Below, piece by piece: positions 7,329 to 13,038 of a DNA stretch of 13,038 nt (positions are counted from its first letter, which is position 1; each line of letters begins with the position of its first letter). Both the position numbers and the translations under genes were made by a program. The DNA comes from an uncultured Lachnospiraceae bacterium (lineage in GTDB: Bacteria > Bacillota_A > Clostridia > Lachnospirales > Lachnospiraceae): positions 1-13,038 of the forward strand of contig CAJUMT010000087.1 in assembly GCA_910587495.1 (NCBI GenBank). Direction: 5' to 3'. Under the pieces are notes generated by a model. The model searched no databases. It worked only from the letters and a program-made list of their open reading frames with translations, and was not told where the DNA came from.

Positions 7329-9041
7329 TTACTGCGAGGACAGCATGCGCACCATGCATGTTTTTTTGTGGCATGCAATCCCATATTTCAGGATAGTGTT
7401 CATGCCGTCATCCAGCAGCCGTTCCGCATAATTTTTATCTTCGATTTGCGCAAGCGCTTCCATGCAGGCAGGTTCTAAATTCCTGCTTTCTGCATACTTT
7501 ATTTCGATGACCATGCCAAGGGAGGCTCTGCGCATTTTGATCAGGATATCGCTGTAGCCGTTTCCGGATACTGCGTTGGAGGCGATGACCCAGTCCCCGC
7601 GGTGGCTGAGAAGCCCTAAAAGAATACCATGATAAAAATTTTCCTTTTTGTCTTTGCGCACGGCAGTATCCTGGATGCTGATGGTGCTTCTTAAATAATC
7701 TGTGAACATCTGCTCGATTCTGGCAGCGTCCCCCTGGCAGAATGCCTCGCAGAAAGCGTCCAGCGTGGGGGCGTCTTTCCTTGCTTCCTCCTGGAACCAG
7801 GACAAGATCTGTTCTGTAAAGATCAGGCGGATTTCCCGGTTGGGGATGACAAGTTCATAAGTATGCAGGTTGATTTCTCTTCGTTTTGTCAGATAGCCTG
7901 TGGTGAAAAGGACGCTCCACAGGTTGTCGATATTGTCGTACAGCTCCCGGTAAGTTAGTTCCTGTCTGATTTTCTTTATGACAGGTATGCCGTTCACCAG
8001 CTGCTCCAGATCGTCCATGGTCTGGTCGGATGCTTTCTGCATCAACGAGCGCAGAATAGCGTTGCCGCTGGAATTGATCCAGTAAGCTTCCGGCCTGGCG
8101 TTCGGTTCCTTGCGCAGCTGCCCTACATAATTGATCACATCCCATGGGCAGTATACATCCGCATTTCCGAAACGGTAACCGTCGTACCATTCCTGTATAA
8201 GCGCGTGCTTATCTTCCAGGCCGTAATATTTAAGCATGGCTTTCACTTCTTTGTCGGAAAAACCGAAGTATTCGCCGAACCAGGTATTGGTAATGGACAG
8301 GACTCTGAAATTATTAAGCCCGGTAAAGATACTTTCTCTCGCGATGCGCAGGCATCCGGTCAGTACAGCGAAATAAAGGGATTCATTGGTTTTTAAGGCC
8401 TGACCGAACATGTTGCGGATCAGAAGGATCATTTGGTCATAGTATCCATACTGCTGGGCTTTATCTAAGGGGACGTCGTATTCGTCAATAAGGATGATAG
8501 CTTTCTGGCCATAGTGTTTATAGAGAAACTGTGATAAAAGAAAGAGACTTTTTTTAACGTATTCTTCCAAACTGCAAAGATCTTGTTCCTGACCATAAAA
8601 ATTTTTGGTTAGATATTTGTAATCTTCTTTTTCCTGATCGGATAGGTGTTGGCTTTCCAAAAGAACAGGAAAGCTGCGGAATTGATCTACGATAACAGAC
8701 CGCAGCATAGCCAGCGCCCCTTCATAGTTCTCCGCTTCCACGCCTTTTAGCGTAATGGAGATGACCGGGAATTTCCCCATATATTTTTCGCACAGCTCTT
8801 TTTCTTCTGCGATGGCAAGCCCGTCAAAAAGCTCCGGGCGGCAGTCGTAAGAAAAGAAATATTTAAGCATGCTCATATTCAGGGATTTTCCGAACCGTCT
8901 TGGCCTGGTAAAGAAATTTACCAGACCCCAGTCATGTAAAAGTTCTGTAATCATCCCTGTCTTATCTACATAGTAGAACCCTTCTGTGCGGATTGTTTCA
9001 AAATTTTCAATGCCGATGGGCAGTTTTACAGTAGACTTCAA
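7329..9041 (-). CDS. AAA-ATPase-like / PD-(D/E)XK nuclease-like fusion protein
   Basis: The 570-residue protein matches the two-domain family of an AAA-ATPase-like N-terminal part (Pfam AAA-ATPase_like) and a C-terminal PD-(D/E)XK domain (PDDEXK_9). The N-terminus has the family opening LPIGIENFETIRTEGFYYVD. The P-loop is atypical, RPRRFGKSLN at 46-55, lacking the usual G-x-x-x-x-G-K. Walker B is AIILIDEYD at 181-189. The nuclease-like core has ENFYHGILLGLL (467-478), then D498 in GNGYSD, then E513-I-K515, then QIEDKNY (532-538). Length is normal for the family, and the core acidic residues and lysine are all present, so it appears intact. It starts at TTG, chosen because AAGGGAGG lies 8 bases upstream. 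It sits 42 bases after the DUF815 gene, with no terminator between them. The family is very common in gut anaerobes and its biological role is not established; a link to defence or mobile DNA is a guess. Confidence 0.9.
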   Translation of the reverse strand: MKSTVKLPIGIENFETIRTEGFYYVDKTGMITELLHDWGLVNFFTRPRRFGKSLNMSMLKYFFSYDCRPELFDGLAIAEEKELCEKYMGKFPVISITLKGVEAENYEGALAMLRSVIVDQFRSFPVLLESQHLSDQEKEDYKYLTKNFYGQEQDLCSLEEYVKKSLFLLSQFLYKHYGQKAIILIDEYDVPLDKAQQYGYYDQMILLIRNMFGQALKTNESLYFAVLTGCLRIARESIFTGLNNFRVLSITNTWFGEYFGFSDKEVKAMLKYYGLEDKHALIQEWYDGYRFGNADVYCPWDVINYVGQLRKEPNARPEAYWINSSGNAILRSLMQKASDQTMDDLEQLVNGIPVIKKIRQELTYRELYDNIDNLWSVLFTTGYLTKRREINLHTYELVIPNREIRLIFTEQILSWFQEEARKDAPTLDAFCEAFCQGDAARIEQMFTDYLRSTISIQDTAVRKDKKENFYHGILLGLLSHRGDWVIASNAVSGNGYSDILIKMRRASLGMVIEIKYAESRNLEPACMEALAQIEDKNYAERLLDDGMNTILKYGIACHKKTCMVRMLSSQ

Positions 9042-9049
9042 GCTTCCCG

Positions 9050-9057
9050 CCTCCCTT
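9050..9057 (-). promoter_or_regulatory. Strong ribosome binding site that fixes the TTG start at 9041
   Basis: On the minus strand AAGGGAGG is followed by 8 bases and then TTG (complement of 9039-9041). The codons after it encode KSTVKLPIGIENF, the expected N-terminus of the family. No ATG in the frame is as well placed, so TTG is the likely start and may lower translation relative to its neighbours. Confidence 0.8.
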
Positions 9058-9083
9058 CTTTAATGATACCCGACAGCGCTTCC

Positions 9084-10388
9084 TTACGCCTGTCCTGCCA
9101 TATAGTTGATAAACTGCTGGGCGGTCCGTCCGGAGATGCCTCCGTGGCTTAACTCCCACTGGTTGGCTTTGGCACACAGTTCTTCGTCCGTGCAGGTGAT
9201 GGACGGATAGCGTTTGCGCAGTTCTTTTACGATGGTAAAATATTCCTTCTGGGACGGCTTTCCGAAATAGATGGTCACGCCGAACCGGGCGACTAAGGAC
9301 AGCTTTTCCTGCATGGTATCCGAACGGTGCATGCCGTTGTCCGTCTCCATGTCGTCCCGGTCGTTCCATGTCTCTTTGATCAGATGGCGGCGGTTGGAGG
9401 TGGCATAGATCAGTACATTGTCCGGTTTGGTTTCCATGCCGCCTTCTATGACTGCCTTTAAATATTTATATTCGATCTCAAACTCTTCAAAAGACAGGTC
9501 GTCCATATAGATGATAAAGCGGTAATTCCGGTTTTTGACCTGGGCGATGATAGCGGATAAATCCTGAAACTGATGTTTGTAGATCTCGATCATGCGAAGC
9601 CCCTGATCGTAATACTCGTTTAACAGCGCTTTGATGCTGGTGGACTTGCCCGTGCCCGCGTCTCCGCAGAGCAGTACGTTATTGCAGGGGAGGCCTTTTA
9701 GGAACGCTTCCGTGTTTTCGATCAGTTTCTTCTTCTGGATTTCATATCCGATTAAATCTTTTAAAAGTACCTGTTCTGTGTTGTTGATCGGGAGAAATTC
9801 CACGCCGTCCGTGACAGGACGGATGCGGAAGGCCCGGTTTAAGCCGAACATCCCTACTCCGTAGGCAGCGTAAAAGTCTGTGACGATACGGAAAATATCC
9901 TCTTCATCTTTGGCTTTTTCGATCTGCTCACTGACCGCCTGGACCTTTTCGCTAACATTTTTATTATAAACCCGCTCTTTTTTTGGAATGGCCCTATAAT
10001 TACAGATGGTTGAAAAACAGTCGATGCCCAGTTCTTTTTCAATGGGAGCAAAGTCAAAATCAAACAGTTTTTTAAAGATGGCAAAATCCTCTTTGGCAAA
10101 ATGATTGACGGTTCCGTCGTTGGCGCCTACCTTTTCGCTGGTCATACTGAAAGAATTTTCGTTGGTCAACAGGATAAAGGCCAGATAATTGTGCCAGAGA
10201 TTTTTGTCAAAGCCGTATTGGGTGGACAGATCCAGGATGGCTTTCATCTGTTCATAGATTCTCGTGGTCAGCTCTGCGTGGCTTCCTCTTTTTAAATCAA
10301 AATCTTCAAAAATACCGGCCAGTTTAAGGAGGATGCTGTCTTCTCCCAGATCCCGGTACAGGATTAATTTTGCAACGTCTCTGTACAT
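9084..10388 (-). CDS. DUF815-family AAA ATPase
   Basis: The 434-residue protein has a C-terminal AAA module typical of DUF815. Walker A is GDAGTGKST at 242-250, with K248. Walker B is FIIYMDDLSF at 291-300, with D296 and D297. The sensor-1-like element is YATSNRR at 328-334, a candidate arginine finger is R368 in LVARFG, and the sensor-2-like segment GISGRTAQQF is at 417-426. DLIGYEIQK at 211-219, just ahead of the P-loop, is the conserved entry into the domain. Residues 1-200 are mostly helical and less conserved, with no membrane segment. The ATG at 10388 has AAGGA 6 bases upstream. All catalytic motifs are intact, so it should bind and hydrolyse ATP; the substrate is unknown in this family. 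It follows uppP by 40 bases and precedes the AAA/nuclease-like gene by 42 bases, all on one strand. Confidence 0.92.
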   Translation of the reverse strand: MYRDVAKLILYRDLGEDSILLKLAGIFEDFDLKRGSHAELTTRIYEQMKAILDLSTQYGFDKNLWHNYLAFILLTNENSFSMTSEKVGANDGTVNHFAKEDFAIFKKLFDFDFAPIEKELGIDCFSTICNYRAIPKKERVYNKNVSEKVQAVSEQIEKAKDEEDIFRIVTDFYAAYGVGMFGLNRAFRIRPVTDGVEFLPINNTEQVLLKDLIGYEIQKKKLIENTEAFLKGLPCNNVLLCGDAGTGKSTSIKALLNEYYDQGLRMIEIYKHQFQDLSAIIAQVKNRNYRFIIYMDDLSFEEFEIEYKYLKAVIEGGMETKPDNVLIYATSNRRHLIKETWNDRDDMETDNGMHRSDTMQEKLSLVARFGVTIYFGKPSQKEYFTIVKELRKRYPSITCTDEELCAKANQWELSHGGISGRTAQQFINYMAGQA

Positions 10389-10428
10389 ATTGTTTCCTTT
10401 CTATCTTGTCTTGTGTATAGCGCGTATA

Positions 10429-11247
10429 TTATTTTAAGAAAATAAAATATAAAAGTACCAGGACACCGAGTACGATCCGGTAATATCCAAAAGGTTTGAA
10501 ATCATTTTTCTTGATGTATTCCATTAAAAATTTGATCGCCAGGATGGACACTGCAAAAGCGACCGCCATACCAAGAATTAGAAGTCCCATCTCAGCCAAT
10601 GTAAAGTCAAAGCCGAATTTAACGAGTTTTAACAAACTTGCGCCGAACATGACCGGGATGCCTAAGAAAAAACTGAACTCCGCGGCCACGTTTCTGGATA
10701 CGCCTAACAATATGGCGCCCAGGATAGTGGCGCCTGAGCGGGAGGTTCCGGGAATCAGGGCCAACACCTGGAAGACGCCGATATAAAGGGCCAGGCCATA
10801 GGTAATATCTTCAAGAGATTTGACCCGGGGATGCTTTTTTTTGTTGTAATTTTCCACCAGTATAAATAATACGCCGTAAGCGATCAGGGTGACGGCTACT
10901 GTCTGGTAGTTGTAGAATAGTTCATCCAGCACATCGTCAAAAGGAATGCCGATGACGGCGGCGGGAAGTATGGCTGCCAATACTTTAAACCACATGGACC
11001 AGGTATCTTTTTTGATCCATCCCTTTTCAGGCGAGCAAAAAGGCCACAGTTTTTGGAAATACAATACGACCACGGCCAGGATTGCTCCTAACTGGATCAC
11101 TACCCGGAACATTTCCAGGAAATCTTCCGATACGTTCAGATGTATAAATTCCTCCACAAGGATCATGTGGCCTGTGCTGGATATGGGAAGCCATTCGGTG
11201 ATGCCTTCTACAATACCCAGAATAATGACTTTTAAAATCTCCGGCAT
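10429..11247 (-). CDS. uppP: Undecaprenyl-diphosphatase UppP (BacA)
   Basis: This membrane enzyme removes one phosphate from undecaprenyl diphosphate, recycling the lipid carrier for peptidoglycan and other surface polymers; its activity gives bacitracin tolerance. The 272-residue length is normal. The two family signatures are present: E14-G-I-T-E18 with P21-ISSTGH27 near the N-terminus, and PGTSRSG at 166-172 (R170), which together form the catalytic site. Several hydrophobic segments fit the multi-pass topology: about 48-65, 88-104, 115-132, 150-166, 174-205, 218-242 and 254-271. The ATG at 11247 has AAGGAG 9 bases upstream. It is the first gene of the minus-strand unit, 34 bases downstream of a good promoter, with two ATPase genes behind it. 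Nothing looks broken. Confidence 0.96.
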   Translation of the reverse strand: MPEILKVIILGIVEGITEWLPISSTGHMILVEEFIHLNVSEDFLEMFRVVIQLGAILAVVVLYFQKLWPFCSPEKGWIKKDTWSMWFKVLAAILPAAVIGIPFDDVLDELFYNYQTVAVTLIAYGVLFILVENYNKKKHPRVKSLEDITYGLALYIGVFQVLALIPGTSRSGATILGAILLGVSRNVAAEFSFFLGIPVMFGASLLKLVKFGFDFTLAEMGLLILGMAVAFAVSILAIKFLMEYIKKNDFKPFGYYRIVLGVLVLLYFIFLK

Positions 11248-11280
11248 TTCTCAATACTCCTTATCAATATATTATAGTTT

Positions 11281-11309
11281 ATTGTAATCATCAGACTTGT
11301 AAAAGTCAA
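11281..11309 (-). promoter_or_regulatory. Sigma-A type promoter for uppP and following genes
   Basis: On the minus strand the -35 is TTGACT (complement of 11304-11309) and the -10 is TACAAT (complement of 11281-11286), with a 17-base spacer. A TATAAT lies 4 bases further downstream (complement of 11271-11276) and could serve as an alternative -10, but its spacing to any -35 is poor. A small inverted repeat (GACTT at 11294-11298, AAGTC at 11303-11307) lies in the spacer and may be chance. This is the only clear promoter I see for the three-gene minus-strand unit. Confidence 0.7.
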
Positions 11310-11326
11310 TGTACGAAAACAATGTA

Positions 11327-11355
11327 TTAACAAAAACGGCAAAGTATGCTATGAT
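11327..11355 (+). promoter_or_regulatory. Sigma-A type promoter for the galactokinase gene
   Basis: TTAACA at 11327-11332 and TATGAT at 11350-11355 are separated by 17 bases. Transcription should start near 11362, giving a leader of about 40 bases. The promoter is divergent from the uppP promoter; the two -35 boxes are only 17 bases apart, so a factor binding here could affect both genes. Confidence 0.7.
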
Positions 11356-11357
11356 AA

Positions 11358-11391
11358 CCCCAAATCATCAATTGCAATTACAGATTTGAGG
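11358..11391 (+). promoter_or_regulatory. Imperfect palindrome on the galactokinase leader, candidate operator
   Basis: The dyad is centred at 11374.5. The core AATTGCAATT (11370-11379) is a perfect palindrome. CAAATC (11361-11366) pairs with GATTTG (11383-11388), and CC (11358-11359) pairs with GG (11390-11391). In all, 13 of 17 half-site positions match. It begins at about the predicted transcription start and its right arm overlaps the ribosome binding site GAGGGAG (11388-11394). That position suits a repressor operator, or an RNA hairpin hiding the ribosome binding site. I cannot match it to a named regulator. Confidence 0.5.
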
Positions 11392-11401
11392 GAGAGAGTT
11401 T

Positions 11402-12568
11402 ATGAAACAGCAATTAATGGACAAATTTATGGAAATCTACGGGGAAGGTGACGGTGTAAATGTCTATTTTGCCCCTGGCCGCGTGAATCTGATCGGAGAA
11501 CATACGGATTATAACGGCGGCCATGTATTTCCCTGCGCCATTACCATAGGAACCTATGCGGCGGCGCGGAAAAGAACAGACGATTGTGTTCGCTGCTATT
11601 CTCTGAATTATCCGGAGAAAGGGATTCTGAAAGCTTCTCTTGGCAATCTGGCGTACCGCAGAGAAGACGAATGGGGGAATTATCCCAAAGGTGTTATAAG
11701 TACTTTTATGCAGAAGGGATGCAGGATTCCCTGCGGGCTGGATCTTTTGTATTATGGAGATATACCCAAAGGGCTTGGGTTTGCTTCATCTGCTTCCATG
11801 GAGATTGTCACGGGCTTGATCCTGAAGGATATGATGGGGTTTACAGATCTTAACATGGTGGACGTCGCCCTTTTTGGGCAGCTTGCGGATAATGAATATA
11901 TGGGGACGGGCAGCGGGATTCTGGATTTGTTTACCATCTCCATGGGGAAAAAAGATCATGCCATATTCCTGGATACAAGTAATCTTTCATATATATATAC
12001 ACCTCTTAACCTTCCACATGAAAAAATTATCATAACGAACAGCGGCAAACCGCGTCTGGCAGTGCATGAGCGGCATCAGGAAAGACGTTCCCAGTGTGAA
12101 GAAGCTTTAAAAGAACTGCAGACGGTCGTTTCCATAAGGGATTTGTGCGAACTGACCGCGGAGGCTTTTGAACAGGTACAAGAGGTGATTAGGAATCCGG
12201 TCCTGGTCCGCAGAGTCCGCCATGTGGTGACTGAAAACCAGAGAACTGCTGAAGCGGCGAAAGTGTTGGTAAGAGGGGATTTGCAGCGTTTTGGGAAACT
12301 GATGAACGCGTCCCATTTGTCGCTGAAAGAAGACTATGAAGTATCCTGCCGGGAGTTGGATATACTGGTAGAAGAGGCCTGGAAAGTGAACGGCGTGTTG
12401 GGTTCCAGGATGATGGGAGCCGGTTTCGGAGGATGTACAGTCAGTATTGTGTATAACAGTGCGGTTAGTGAATTTATCCAAAAAGTAGGTGAAAGCTACG
12501 AAAAACGGACGGGAATCCGGGCGGAGTTTTATGTGGTAGAGACCGGAGACGGAGCAAAAATACTGTAA
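11402..12568 (+). CDS. galK: Galactokinase-family GHMP sugar kinase
   Basis: The expected reaction is phosphorylation of alpha-D-galactose at C1 with ATP, the first Leloir step after mutarotation, in the cytosol. The 388 residues fit the family. The signature PGRVNLIGEHTDYNGG is at 25-40 (R27, E33, H34 and D36 are the usual sugar-contacting positions). The GHMP phosphate loop is GLGFASSASMEI at 124-135. The catalytic-Asp segment is GSGILDLFTISMGKKDHAIFLD (170-191, D175), and the C-terminal motif is GSRMMGAGFGGCTVSIV (334-350). Oddities: the usual C-G-I-M-D-Q is S-G-I-L-D-L, the phosphate loop has GFASSAS where GLSSSAS is common, and the usual S-K-Y-N-E-R-R is E-R-H-Q-E-R-R (223-229). The overall family is secure, but substrate preference may differ; another sugar kinase of this family is possible. 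The ATG has GAGGGAG 7 bases upstream. No galT, galE or transporter is in the window. Confidence 0.88.
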   Translation: MKQQLMDKFMEIYGEGDGVNVYFAPGRVNLIGEHTDYNGGHVFPCAITIGTYAAARKRTDDCVRCYSLNYPEKGILKASLGNLAYRREDEWGNYPKGVISTFMQKGCRIPCGLDLLYYGDIPKGLGFASSASMEIVTGLILKDMMGFTDLNMVDVALFGQLADNEYMGTGSGILDLFTISMGKKDHAIFLDTSNLSYIYTPLNLPHEKIIITNSGKPRLAVHERHQERRSQCEEALKELQTVVSIRDLCELTAEAFEQVQEVIRNPVLVRRVRHVVTENQRTAEAAKVLVRGDLQRFGKLMNASHLSLKEDYEVSCRELDILVEEAWKVNGVLGSRMMGAGFGGCTVSIVYNSAVSEFIQKVGESYEKRTGIRAEFYVVETGDGAKIL

Positions 12569-12586
12569 AATCTTAAGAAATCTTAA
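12569..12586 (+). promoter_or_regulatory. Direct repeat upstream of the response regulator, candidate binding site
   Basis: AATCTTAA occurs at 12569-12576 and again at 12579-12586, a 10-base period of about one helical turn. OmpR-family regulators typically bind tandem half-sites with this spacing. It begins directly after the galactokinase stop and lies 84 bases before the response regulator start. A weak extended -10 (TGTTACACT, 12623-12631) lies downstream without a good -35, which would suit an activated promoter. The assignment to this regulator is inference from position. Confidence 0.4.
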
Positions 12587-12659
12587 TTGTGCGGTCAAAC
12601 CCTCGCAAGAAAGAGAAAGTCATGTTACACTTGGAAAAATAGAGCGTTATTTGACTTAT

Positions 12660-12664
12660 GGAGG
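12660..12664 (+). promoter_or_regulatory. Ribosome binding site selecting ATG 12670 over ATG 12658
   Basis: Two in-frame ATG codons lie 12 bases apart. The upstream one (12658) has no purine-rich site at a suitable distance. GGAGG at 12660-12664 is 5 bases before the ATG at 12670, and it overlaps the upstream ATG. The downstream ATG also gives the usual short lead (MQEKQ) into the receiver strand RILVADDE. Confidence 0.65.
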
Positions 12665-12669
12665 GCAAA

Positions 12670-13038
12670 ATGCAGGAAAAACAGAGAATACTGGTTGCAG
12701 ATGACGAGCAGGAGATCAGGGAAGTACTCCGGATGATGCTCGGAAGCGAAGGGTATGAGATTCTGGAAGCAGGAAACGCAAAAGAAGCGGTGGAACAGGC
12801 AGAGATGGTGGATCTTGTGATCCTGGATATTATGATGCCCGGTGAGTCGGGCATACAGGCCTGTACCTGGATCAGGGAAAAGACCAATGTCCCGATCCTT
12901 TTTCTGACGGCAAAGTCCGGCGAACATGATAAAGTACTGGGATTTTCCGCGGGCGGAGACGACTATCTGGTAAAGCCTTTTTCTTATATGGAGCTTTTAT
13001 CCAGAGTAAAAGCGTTGATCAGAAGATACAGAGTCTAT
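12670..13038 (+). CDS. OmpR-type response regulator, receiver domain (3' end beyond window)
   Basis: 123 codons are visible with no stop, covering a complete receiver domain. The acidic pocket is D11 and D12 (ADDE), the phosphorylation site is D53 in LILDIMMPGESG, the switch Thr is T80 in LFLTAKS, and the conserved Lys is K102 in DDYLVKPFSYMELLSRVKALIRR. The L-x-K-P-F-x-x-x-E-L-x-x-R-(V/I)-x-A-L-(L/I)-R-R ending is typical of the OmpR/PhoB class, so a winged-helix DNA-binding domain should follow after the window, and commonly a sensor histidine kinase gene. The signal and regulon cannot be read here. A direct repeat lies upstream and might be its own binding site. Receiver identity is very safe; the class is likely but the output domain is not visible. 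Confidence 0.93.
   Translation, partial: MQEKQRILVADDEQEIREVLRMMLGSEGYEILEAGNAKEAVEQAEMVDLVILDIMMPGESGIQACTWIREKTNVPILFLTAKSGEHDKVLGFSAGGDDYLVKPFSYMELLSRVKALIRRYRVY

Noticed and set aside
7278..7478. 66-codon plus-strand frame after the small gene
   Set aside because: It begins on the terminator hairpin and runs antisense into the AAA/nuclease-like gene, with Cys/His-rich low-quality sequence and no ribosome binding site.
10389..10480. Separate promoter for the DUF815 gene
   Set aside because: On the minus strand AT-rich pieces such as TAATAT and TATACA occur, but no -35 box with acceptable spacing is convincing, so I did not call it.
12573..12586. TTAAG-AAAT-CTTAA as a terminator for the galactokinase gene
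   Set aside because: The stem is only 5 AT-rich pairs with no T-run after it. It is better explained as part of a direct repeat. I see no clear terminator for this gene.

Overview
The window looks like a chromosomal segment of a gut-type Firmicute, most likely a Lachnospiraceae (Clostridia) member. The reasons are moderate GC, strong AAGGAGG-type ribosome binding sites, canonical sigma-A promoters with 17-base spacers, a giant BspA-type leucine-rich-repeat surface protein with a tail of Ig-like repeats typical of that family, a DUF815 ATPase, and an AAA/PD-(D/E)XK fusion protein of the kind expanded in gut anaerobes. The taxon is inferred from gene content; no marker gene here proves it.

Layout. 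(1) 1-6981, plus strand: the 3' 2,326 codons of a very large, modular, probably secreted protein whose true start lies upstream of the window. In order it has 13 BspA-type repeats, a duplicated beta domain flanking a carboxypeptidase-regulatory-like domain, about 340 residues that I cannot assign, a beta-propeller-like region, two CARDB-like domains, a chitobiase C-terminal-like domain, and seven Ig-like repeats ending in an aromatic tail. (2) 6998-7260, plus: a near-consensus promoter driving a conserved-looking 60-residue protein, closed by a strong hairpin shared with the convergent unit. (3) 11309 down to 7329, minus: a promoter followed by uppP (undecaprenyl-diphosphatase), a DUF815 AAA ATPase and an AAA/PD-(D/E)XK protein with a TTG start. 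The gaps are about 40 bases and show no terminator, so this is a probable three-gene transcription unit. (4) 11327-12568, plus: a promoter divergent from the uppP promoter, an imperfect palindrome on the 5' leader, and a divergent galactokinase. (5) 12569-13038, plus: a direct repeat upstream of an OmpR-type response regulator that runs off the window edge.

How they may work together. The large protein is probably an extracellular adhesin or glycan-binding scaffold. UppP recycles the lipid carrier for cell-wall synthesis and confers bacitracin tolerance. The two ATPases downstream have unknown roles, and their link to uppP is only positional. The galactokinase stands alone, without galT or galE in view, and has unusual residues near its active site. 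I see no prophage, CRISPR array, tRNA, rRNA or insertion sequence. No intergenic gap exceeds 155 bases.
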